From the NCBI GenBank assembly GCA_022821805.1, contig JAJECX010000029.1:1-64000 (forward strand): DNA of 64,000 bases. Reading direction: 5' to 3'. The stretch comes from Anaerolineae bacterium (GTDB lineage: Bacteria > Chloroflexota > Anaerolineae > Aggregatilineales > Phototrophicaceae). Made by a program: the position numbers and the translations under genes. The notes under the pieces were generated by a model, which had not been told where the DNA came from, made no database searches, and saw nothing but the letters and a program-made list of their open reading frames with translations. Positions 16,441-24,033 of the stretch are shown here, piece after piece. Positions within the stretch are counted from its first letter, which is position 1. Every line of letters starts with the position of its first letter.

Positions 16441-18156
16441 CTAGCTCTCGGCTTCTTCCTCCGGCGCCGGCGGATTCTCCAGGTCCGCCAGCGTCGGCAT
16501 ATTCGCCTTCTTGCCGTGGACGCCGGTCGCGCCATCGGGACGCGTGCCGCGGCTATCCAGGCTTTGCATTACACCTTCAGCATCGTATGTCCGCACTTCA
16601 AAGCGGTATTCGCCCTCCTGGAAGCGCCAGTCATAGCGCCAGATCACCCAGGTCAACTCGGATAGCGGCGCGCGCAACTGCGCCTCTTCCCAGTCGCCGC
16701 CATTGACGCTGACTTCCACCTTGGAAATCCGCTTGGCGCCGGCGTAGGCGATGCCGCCGACCGGCACGACATAACCGGCCTCATCCTTGAGGATCGAATC
16801 GGTAGAAACCGCATCCACAACCGACGTGGTATTGACGATGGCTTCCTTGCTCCAGCCGCGCCGCACCCAGTATCCCTCAGCCCAGGCATCAACAAACTCA
16901 ATGCTCTTGATCCACTTCGGCTGCTTCATGCCATAGCGATCGGGGATGTAAATGCGCAGCGGGAAGCCATGCTTCTGCTTCAACGGCTGATCGTCCCACT
17001 CGTAGGCGAACATGACCCGCTCTTCCGCCTCGACCACATCAAGCATCACATACTCATCAAAGTTGTCAGCGCCGGTGATCTTCATCGCCACCGCATCCGC
17101 CTGCGGCTTCACATGATCGAGGAAGTCCTTCATGCGAAAGCCGGACCATTTCGTCGTGCTGATCAGCGTGCCGCCGATACGATTGCTGATGCAGGACAAG
17201 GTGATAAAGCGATCAATGCGATCAAACTTGTCGTACAGGTCACCCAAGGACAAGCTGACCGGATTGTCGACCAAACCCGTGACCTCGAGTCGCCATTCCT
17301 CCGCGTTAATGACCGGCGGGCGCGAACTGATATCGATGCGGTAATGATCATCCAGCGGCGTATATTCCGGACGTGTGCCGGGCGCCGCATCCATTGAGTC
17401 GGCGGCGTTCGGCAGAACATTACCCGCGCCATCGGTGGCCGCATCAGCCGGAATCGCCGAGACGACTCCGCCTTCGCCCGGCTGTCTGCCGACAAGCCAG
17501 CCCAAGCCAGCGCCGACAACCGTCAGCACCGCGCTGGCGCCGCCAACGCGCACCATGAACTGACGCCGATTCAGCGGCTCGACCGTTACCGACTCACCTG
17601 TCGTTTCGTCAGTTTTGGTCTTGCCGTCGCTATGCGCCAGGTCATTGTAAATCCAATTGGCGGCCATGCCCCAGAGGGCGAAAGCCACAATCACCCAGAC
17701 GATCTGCGCCGGAACAGGAGCGGTCGCTGTCAAATTCACCTGCGAGGAAACCAGCATCATCACGGCGCCAAATGCCAATCCCAGCGCCAATCCCGGGACC
17801 AAATTGCGCGCCTGTGTTTTGCTTCGGTTCATCAAACCGTAAAGGAGCGTGATGGCAATAGCGCCCAGCGCAAGGAATGCGACCAAACCCATCAGGTGCT
17901 CAGCCGTCTTGGCCGCGGCCGAGGTCTCACCCAGGTTGAAAGCGATGATCATATCCACCACGATGTCAACGCCAAAGGTCAATAGTGGACCGGGCAAGGT
18001 CTTGACGGCGAAGTCAAATACGTCGAAAGGCAAAAATGGCAGTCCGGCGACCTGGTCAGCCAAGAAGAGCACTGAGGTAAGCGCCAGCGTCAGCAAGCCA
18101 CCGACCAATGCGCCGAGCCACAATGTGGGTTTTCGTAGATTATCCATGATTCTCAA
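16441..18156 (-). CDS. Membrane-anchored molybdopterin oxidoreductase (sulfite oxidase/MsrP-like fold)
   Basis: A 571-residue fusion. Residues 1-175 hold about five membrane spans. A linker leads to a Tat-like motif (NRRQFMVRVGG, near 195-205) and another hydrophobic stretch. Residues about 265-440 form the oxidored_molyb domain with the Mo-ligand Cys in TLSCISNRIGG and the GFPLRIYIPDRYG loop. The last 110 residues form the Ig-like Mo-cofactor dimerisation domain. The catalytic domain should face outside. The substrate is unknown; family members act on sulfite, methionine sulfoxide or nitrate. The start is TTG at 18156 (GGAG four bases upstream) or ATG at 18147. Confidence 0.88.
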   Translation of the reverse strand: MRIMDNLRKPTLWLGALVGGLLTLALTSVLFLADQVAGLPFLPFDVFDFAVKTLPGPLLTFGVDIVVDMIIAFNLGETSAAAKTAEHLMGLVAFLALGAIAITLLYGLMNRSKTQARNLVPGLALGLAFGAVMMLVSSQVNLTATAPVPAQIVWVIVAFALWGMAANWIYNDLAHSDGKTKTDETTGESVTVEPLNRRQFMVRVGGASAVLTVVGAGLGWLVGRQPGEGGVVSAIPADAATDGAGNVLPNAADSMDAAPGTRPEYTPLDDHYRIDISSRPPVINAEEWRLEVTGLVDNPVSLSLGDLYDKFDRIDRFITLSCISNRIGGTLISTTKWSGFRMKDFLDHVKPQADAVAMKITGADNFDEYVMLDVVEAEERVMFAYEWDDQPLKQKHGFPLRIYIPDRYGMKQPKWIKSIEFVDAWAEGYWVRRGWSKEAIVNTTSVVDAVSTDSILKDEAGYVVPVGGIAYAGAKRISKVEVSVNGGDWEEAQLRAPLSELTWVIWRYDWRFQEGEYRFEVRTYDAEGVMQSLDSRGTRPDGATGVHGKKANMPTLADLENPPAPEEEAES

Positions 18157-18291
18157 GGGTCTCCGTCAATCACTTGTGCTCACATTATATAGCAGGATTT
18201 CCGTCATTTCTATTTCCGCCAGATTACAAGCCGATTACAATTGTTGGCTCGCTTTGATAGCGCAACGTCGTTCAAACAGGAATATCAAACT

Positions 18292-19705
18292 ATGCCAAGT
18301 AACATGTATTCGGCGCAACTCCATAAAAAGCACAGCGACCAGGAAGTCTACCGGCAGACGCTGGAATACGCATCCGATTATCTCGCCACGCAGACGGAAC
18401 GTCCCCCGTTCCCGCCCCCCCGCAGCGCTGGCGGATCTGGCGCAATTTGAAGAAGGGCTGCCGGCCGCGCCAACCGCGGCGAGCGACGTGCTAGCGATGC
18501 TGCACCGATTTGGCTCTCCCGCGACAACGGCGCTGAACGGCGGGCGCTACTTCGGCTTCGTCAACGGCGGCGCGCTCCCGTCGGCGCTGGCGGCGCGGCT
18601 GCTGGCTGACGTCTGGGATCAAAACGCGGCGCTGCACGTCATGTCACCAATTGCGGCAAAGCTGGAATCCCTTTGCGAGCGCTGGCTGGTCGATCTCTTC
18701 GACTTGCCGGGCAGGACCGCGATGGGCCTCGTCAGCGGGACATCGCTGGCGACGCTCTGCGGCTTGCTGGCTGGGCGGGACGCCATCCTGCGGCGGCTCG
18801 GATGGGACGCAAGCGAGCGCGGTCTCTTCGGCGCGCCGCCTTTGCGCCTTGTGATGAGTGAAGCCGCCCACATCACCGTACGCAAGGCGCTGGCGATTCT
18901 CGGCATCGGACGGGCGCAACTTGAAATCGTAGCCGCCGATGAGCAAGGGCGTTTCGACGCCGCCGCGTTGCCGCCGCTGGACGAGCGCACGATCCTGATT
19001 CTGCAGGCGGGCAACGTCAATTCGGGCGCTTTTGACCCCTTCGAGCCGCTGTGCCGGGCGGCTAAGGCAGCTCGCGCCTGGGTGCATATCGATGGCGCTT
19101 TCGGATTGTGGGCGCGCGCCTGCGAATCGACCGCCGACCTGACTGCTGGCATCGAATTGGCCGATTCATGGTCGGTCGATGCGCACAAAACCTTGAACGC
19201 GCCCTACGATTGCGGCATCGCGCTCTGTCGCGATCGCGCGGCGATGGTCAGCGCGCTGGGCGCGACCGCCTCCTATCTGCAATTTGGCGATGAGCGCGAC
19301 GGCATGCTCTACACGCCGGAGATGTCACGGCGGGCGCGCGGCATCGAACTCTGGGCGGCGCTGAAATCACTCGGCCGCGCCGGCATCAACCAGTTGGTGG
19401 CTCAGCTCTGTCAACGCGCGCGACAATTCGCCGCTGAGCTGGATGCTGAGGGCTTCCGCATTCTGAGTGAAGTCGTTTTCAATCAGGTTCTCGTCGCCTG
19501 CGACCCGCCGGCAATCACGGCGCGGACGCTCGAACTGCTGCAGGCGAGCGGCGAATGCTGGTGCGGAAGCGCAGAGTGGCGGGGCGAAACCGCAATTCGT
19601 ATCAGTGTCTGCTCCTGGGTGACATCGGAAGCGGATATTTCGCGCTCTGTCGCTGCCTTTGTCGCCGCGCGCGGGCGGGCATCAGCGGAAGGGGCGCGCC
19701 AATAG
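18292..19705 (+). pseudogene. PLP-dependent decarboxylase, frameshifted at a C7 tract
   Basis: A group II (glutamate/aromatic amino acid type) pyridoxal-dependent decarboxylase of about 470 residues. The N-terminal 45 residues lie in one frame from the ATG at 18292. The rest continues in the next frame after seven consecutive C bases at 18415-18421. Removing one C joins them smoothly (PPFPP then AALADLAQFEEG). The PLP lysine is in SVDAHKTLNAPYDCG, and HIDGAFG carries the cofactor-pairing Asp. The rest of the gene is intact to its stop, so this may be a sequencing or assembly error, a recent mutation or a slippage site. The amine product is not predictable. Confidence 0.8.
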
Positions 19706-19757
19706 CTACTGCGCGCGCAGTCCAAAAATCTGACCATGCCTTTTTGTCGGACATGTG

Positions 19758-19763
19758 TATAAT
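19758..19763 (+). promoter_or_regulatory. aroF: Putative -10 box upstream of aroF
   Basis: A perfect TATAAT preceded by TG lies 21 bases before the ATG at 19784. No good -35 is found at standard spacing; TGACCA at 19731-19736 is 21 bases away. The same GTATAAT form precedes the three Phd/PIN modules. Confidence 0.4.
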
Positions 19764-19783
19764 ACATCGCACGAAGATTTTTT

Positions 19784-20899
19784 ATGCGTAGCGGGAGTAC
19801 AAGTGCCGTGTCACAGACAAGCCGCCTTCAAGAACTGCGGGAACAGATTGACCCGATCAATCTGCAGATCCTGGAATTGCTGAACCAGCGCGCCGATATC
19901 GCGCTCGAGATCGGCAAGGTGCAGCAGGAGATGGGCACGCGATTTTATGACCCGCAGCGCGAAGCGGAAATGCTGACTGCGCTTCAACTCGCCAATGAAG
20001 GTCCATTTAGCAACGAGACGATAAGCAAGCTCTTCAACGAGATCTTCCGCGCCACCCTTCATTTGGAGGAGCAGGACGCGCAAGACAAGATCCTCGTCCA
20101 GCGTAAAGACCCGGATCAGCATACAGTCATCGAATTCAGCAATGGCTTGCAACTTGGCAACGACAGCTTCGAGATCATCGCCGGTCCCTGCGCCGTCGAA
20201 AGCTACGAGCAGATGGATGCCGTTGGCGCCGCCTTGGCCGAGCGCGGCGTGAAAATGATCCGCGGCATGGGTTATAAACCGCGCACCTCCCCCTACGATT
20301 TCCAGGGCATGGGCGAACAAGGCTTGAAGATTGCCCGCCAGGTGGCAAACAAATACGGGCTTGTTGTCATCAGCGAAGTGCTCGATCTGTCACTGATACC
20401 GATGATGGACGAATACGTGGACGCCTTCTGGGTGGGCGCGCGCAATATGCAGAACAGCTTCCTGCTGCGCGCGCTGGGCAAACAAAAGAAACCGGTGCTG
20501 CTCAAGCGCAGCTTCGGCGCCACCCTGAAAGAATACATCTACGCCGCCGAGTACATCATGGCCAGCGGCAACCAGGAGGTCATCCTGATGGAGCGCGGCA
20601 TCCGCACCTTCAGCGAATGGACGCGCAACACGCTCGATATCAGCGCCGTGCCCTTGCTCAAGCAGGAGACGCACTTGCCGGTCATCGTCGATATCTCGCA
20701 TTCGGCCGGGCGGCGCGATATCGCCAATCCGCTCGGGCGCGTGGCTCGCGTCAGCGGCGCCGACGGGCTGATGGTGGAAGTCCACCCTAACCCCGATGTC
20801 GCCATGTCCGACGCCAAGCAGCAATTGAATCTGGACCAGTTCAACCAGTTGATGGACGATATCGAGTCCATCGGCGAGCGCTACCAGCAGCCGGTTTGA
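19784..20899 (+). CDS. aroF: DAHP synthase with N-terminal chorismate mutase domain
   Basis: A 371-residue bifunctional enzyme for the first step of aromatic amino acid synthesis (erythrose-4-phosphate plus PEP to DAHP). Residues about 15-95 form an AroQ-type chorismate mutase helix bundle (LREQIDPINLQILELLNQRA), which in Bacillus-type enzymes also serves as feedback sensor. Residues about 110-365 form the type I-beta DAHP synthase barrel with IAGPCAVES, the GYKPRTSPYDFQG loop, LLKRSFGAT and DISHSAGRRD. The start could be ATG 19784 or GTG 19808, the latter with GGGAG ten bases upstream. It stands alone, without other aro or trp genes nearby. Confidence 0.93.
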   Translation: MRSGSTSAVSQTSRLQELREQIDPINLQILELLNQRADIALEIGKVQQEMGTRFYDPQREAEMLTALQLANEGPFSNETISKLFNEIFRATLHLEEQDAQDKILVQRKDPDQHTVIEFSNGLQLGNDSFEIIAGPCAVESYEQMDAVGAALAERGVKMIRGMGYKPRTSPYDFQGMGEQGLKIARQVANKYGLVVISEVLDLSLIPMMDEYVDAFWVGARNMQNSFLLRALGKQKKPVLLKRSFGATLKEYIYAAEYIMASGNQEVILMERGIRTFSEWTRNTLDISAVPLLKQETHLPVIVDISHSAGRRDIANPLGRVARVSGADGLMVEVHPNPDVAMSDAKQQLNLDQFNQLMDDIESIGERYQQPV

Positions 20900-20976
20900 A
20901 TCCTTGATAATGATTGGCGGAATGAGTTCTGATACACTATAGGTAGCTTAGCGAAGAATCACAGAGGACTTAAGCA

Positions 20977-21189
20977 ATGGAGTGGGAACAGGTATTCATC
21001 ATTATTGGCGTTGTGGCCGGCTTGTTCTTATGGCTGCGATCTGATATCAAGCGACTCGAAGATAAGATGGATGATGGTTTCCAAGCGGTGGACGAGCGGC
21101 TCCGCAAAGTTGAGACCGAGCAGGCGCGGGTGGCCGGTTTGCTGGAAGGCTTGGGCTTCGCAGGGAATCTGCCGAACGCCGACCGTTGA
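20977..21189 (+). CDS. Small membrane-anchored coiled-coil protein
   Basis: This encodes 70 residues. One membrane span at about 5-22 is followed by a charged coiled coil (DIKRLEDKMDDGFQAVDERL) to about 60. AGAGGAC lies upstream of the ATG and a TACACTATAG region before that could be the -10. It is similar in design to the 216-398 protein with the order reversed. Comparable small proteins are common in Chloroflexota and cyanobacteria, but I know of no function. Confidence 0.6.
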   Translation: MEWEQVFIIIGVVAGLFLWLRSDIKRLEDKMDDGFQAVDERLRKVETEQARVAGLLEGLGFAGNLPNADR

Positions 21190-21217
21190 TGCCCTCTCCC
21201 TGAAAATGCGTTGAGTA

Positions 21218-22651
21218 ATGCGGCATCGTCTTGAGCGCTACAGACTGCTCGAGGTCATCGTCGTCGCCATAGTCCTGCGTATCGCAGTGCTTGCCGCTTT
21301 CCCGCAGCACTTCGCCTTCAGCGAGCCTGGCGGCGTCATTCACGGCTCGGCCGCCTACGACGACTACGTCCTGAACCTGCTGGAAACCGGCGTCTACGGG
21401 CGTGAAAAGGGCGTGCCCGATGCCGGTCTGCCGCCCCTCTACAGTTACGTTCTCGCCGTCGTCTACGGCGTATTTGGACGGCACTATCTGGCAGTCGGGG
21501 CACTGCACATGCTCTTCGACGCGCTTTCGATCGTCCTGCTCTACGACATCTGCCGCCGCCTCTTTCCGCGTCCGCCCCAACAAGGCGAATCTATCGGCGC
21601 CATCGCCGGGTTGTTTTTTGCCCTCTATCCCTACCTGATCTTCCAAAACCTGACCCTGAACGACACCGCGCTTTGGATCCTGCTGCTGCACCTATTCCTA
21701 TGGCTGCTGATTCAGCTGCGGGAACGCCCGACTCGCGACCGCGGCGCGCTGACGCTGGCCATCGCCGCCGGCTTGACGCTGGGCGTCTCGGTACTGGCGC
21801 GGGCGCTGCTGCCGCCGCTGGCGATTCTGGCGGCGCTATGGCTTCTGCTCAAGCTGAGCGCGCGCGATACATTGCTACGACTGCTGCCAGTGGCGCTCGT
21901 GAGCCTGCTTGTTCCGCTGCCCTGGCTCATCCGCGGTTACCAGCTTTACGGCGACTTCGTGCCCATCGCCCTCAACAGCGGGGAGAACATCTACCAGGGC
22001 AACAACCCCTACGCCGCCGCCATCTTCCGCGCCGGCTACGATGCGCAGTGGATAACGCCGCCAATTGATGCGCCGGCCAAGGACGAGCCCCTGCGCCGCA
22101 ACGCCCGCCTGGCGCAAGCCGGCTGGCGCTACCTGCGCGAAAACCCGGCGGAAATCCCCGATCTCATGCTCGTCAAATTGCTTGTTTATTGGAATCCGCA
22201 AGTGACGCCGCTGCGCAACCTGCGCGCCGGCGAAAAACTGACTGTGGACGAGACCGGCGAAGTCGTCATCGTCAGCGGCGAAGGCTCGCATGTAGGCTTA
22301 TCAGCCGCCAATGCCGCCTACCAAGACGATAGCCTCTTCAATGTTATCGGGCGCAACCTGCATCTCGTTTACTTCGGCGGTCTGTGGCTGCTGGCAATCG
22401 CCGGCGCTTGGCTCAGCCGGCGCGAGTGGCGCGCGCTGAGCCTGCTCTTCTTCGTGCAAATCAGCCAGACGCTGGTCTACCTGCTCTTTCATCCTTCGAC
22501 GCGCTACCGCTCGCCCACCGATCCGCTTCTTTTTGTTTTTTCGGCGGTGGCGGTGGTTTGGGTTGTTCGCTGGTGGCGGGGGCGGCTACAGAGACGAGCG
22601 AAACCATTGAATGCCAATACAAACAGTAATTCAAGACTTCCTTTGGATTGA
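21218..22651 (+). CDS. GT39/ArnT-like membrane glycosyltransferase
   Basis: A 477-residue polytopic protein of the GT-C fold. The first extracytoplasmic loop carries an acidic pair (AAYDDYVLNLL, near residue 48), where these enzymes have catalytic acidic residues. Ten or more hydrophobic spans follow, with an external domain around 265-360 and a further span set to about 460. Members transfer sugars from polyprenyl-phosphate donors to proteins or lipids. It starts 28 bases after the small coiled-coil gene. The acceptor is unknown. Confidence 0.78.
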   Translation: MRHRLERYRLLEVIVVAIVLRIAVLAAFPQHFAFSEPGGVIHGSAAYDDYVLNLLETGVYGREKGVPDAGLPPLYSYVLAVVYGVFGRHYLAVGALHMLFDALSIVLLYDICRRLFPRPPQQGESIGAIAGLFFALYPYLIFQNLTLNDTALWILLLHLFLWLLIQLRERPTRDRGALTLAIAAGLTLGVSVLARALLPPLAILAALWLLLKLSARDTLLRLLPVALVSLLVPLPWLIRGYQLYGDFVPIALNSGENIYQGNNPYAAAIFRAGYDAQWITPPIDAPAKDEPLRRNARLAQAGWRYLRENPAEIPDLMLVKLLVYWNPQVTPLRNLRAGEKLTVDETGEVVIVSGEGSHVGLSAANAAYQDDSLFNVIGRNLHLVYFGGLWLLAIAGAWLSRREWRALSLLFFVQISQTLVYLLFHPSTRYRSPTDPLLFVFSAVAVVWVVRWWRGRLQRRAKPLNANTNSNSRLPLD

Positions 22652-22720
22652 ATGGGCTAGGTCTCAATAATTTTGATAGAGTTGCCTGACTCCATCGAAC
22701 TCGTGAAGGAATCCACGCAC

Positions 22721-23680
22721 ATGAACAACGCACCAGAAAATAACAAGATTGACCCATATGAAGATGTGACAGTTCACTGCGCAACCGCACGAGAATTTAT
22801 GGATAATCTTGACTTGACGCATCCTAGATGGTCTAGACAGAACTGGATTTTCCGCGGACAAAACGACGCGCGATGGGAACTCGTGCCAAGCCTTTTCCGC
22901 AAATGGAAAAATGACACCAACCCTGGGCTCGAGCTCGCCTTGATTCGACTATTCATCAGCAATGCAAACCTGGCTCAACTTCCCATTCCAAATAACTCTC
23001 TCGGCTATTTTAGTTCGGTACTCAAGCCCACCGTGAGACACCTTACCACCGGCGTAAGCTATGACATATCCCATGTAGTGTTTGCGATTGCCCAGCATTC
23101 CGGCGTACCGACTCGATTGTTAGATTTTTCCCACAGTCCTCTTATCGCTGCCTATTTCGCCATTGAATTCACCAGTTTGTACGAAAGCTTAGGTTTGGCA
23201 TCTGAACAGTTGGCGCAGTTTTTCCGGCACTGCGCAGACTGTTATACCAACGGCGATGACGTAGAAGCGACCATTGCGGAGTTAGTCGAAAAGGTCAAAC
23301 GGAGTATGGATAACTTGCCCGAGGAAGTCGCTGTGTGGGCTGTGCATGCGCAAGACGTCGGTGACTACACTTCCATAAAGTTACTGGAGCATCCATTTAT
23401 GGAAATCTTGCCGCTGCGAATGCAAAAAGGGGTGTTTTTATGCGATACCGAATTCGCAGAACAAGACGTCCAACAGGGACAGACCTGGCCATCTTTGGAC
23501 GCGAAACTAGCGACACTGGTTGAAACGGATGGTATCTATAAGCTGACTATGCCGTATTCAGAGGCAGAAGCATTACACAAATTGCTTACGCTGCAACAAT
23601 GTTCATGGGCCATTATTTCGCCTTCTTATGAAGCGGTCGCCAAACAGACAGTTGCCCTCGCCTACCAGATGTTTGAGTAG
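22721..23680 (+). CDS. FRG-domain protein
   Basis: A 320-residue protein with an FRG domain named for its Phe-Arg-Gly motif (NWIFRGQNDARWELVPSLFR, near 40-60), followed by QHSGVPTRLLDFSHSPLIAAYFA, a second family hallmark. The C-terminal half is unassigned. The frame extends upstream to a TTG at 22673, but the ATG at 22721 has GAAGGA before it and gives the standard N terminus. Base composition is visibly more AT-rich than the neighbours, which suggests transfer. FRG proteins are often seen in defence islands and near mobile elements. No partner gene accompanies it here. Confidence 0.85.
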   Translation: MNNAPENNKIDPYEDVTVHCATAREFMDNLDLTHPRWSRQNWIFRGQNDARWELVPSLFRKWKNDTNPGLELALIRLFISNANLAQLPIPNNSLGYFSSVLKPTVRHLTTGVSYDISHVVFAIAQHSGVPTRLLDFSHSPLIAAYFAIEFTSLYESLGLASEQLAQFFRHCADCYTNGDDVEATIAELVEKVKRSMDNLPEEVAVWAVHAQDVGDYTSIKLLEHPFMEILPLRMQKGVFLCDTEFAEQDVQQGQTWPSLDAKLATLVETDGIYKLTMPYSEAEALHKLLTLQQCSWAIISPSYEAVAKQTVALAYQMFE

Positions 23681-24033
23681 GGTATATTACCGCCTGAGTG
23701 AGTTTCCGAATCCAAAGCGATTGACGGTTTTCAGTTTGATTCAACGGAATTGCCACAGTGACGGCGCTCAGTTTCCATAATCAGTGAACATCAACTCCCT
23801 AAAACGACTTCACAAAATGGCAGAAATCCAAGCAGAAAAAGTCGAGTAACGCCACTAAACACTTCCCACCGCCATCAACCACTTCCCGCCAGTCTTAACC
23901 TGTACTACTCAAGCCGCGACCATCACCGGCGTCTCATCAACAGAGAACCATCCTCGGTGTCCTCTTTAATCTCGGTGACCTCGGTGGTCAAAGATTTGGC
24001 TACACGCGTAGTGTTTGTACTGTGTCTCTGTCG
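23681..24033. other. Intergenic region without gene
   Basis: These 353 bases between the FRG gene and the convergent P-type ATPase show no credible coding frame. The only structure I see is the low-complexity stretch CTCGGTGTCCTC...CTCGGTGACCTCGGTGGTC at 23953-23990, a type of dispersed repeat also seen in part at 45762-45775. Confidence 0.5.

Noticed and set aside
17849..18400. N-terminal extension of the decarboxylase frame back to 17849
   Set aside because: This part overlaps the molybdopterin enzyme antisense and has low-complexity Ser/Thr/Lys sequence. The true N terminus is in another frame from 18292.
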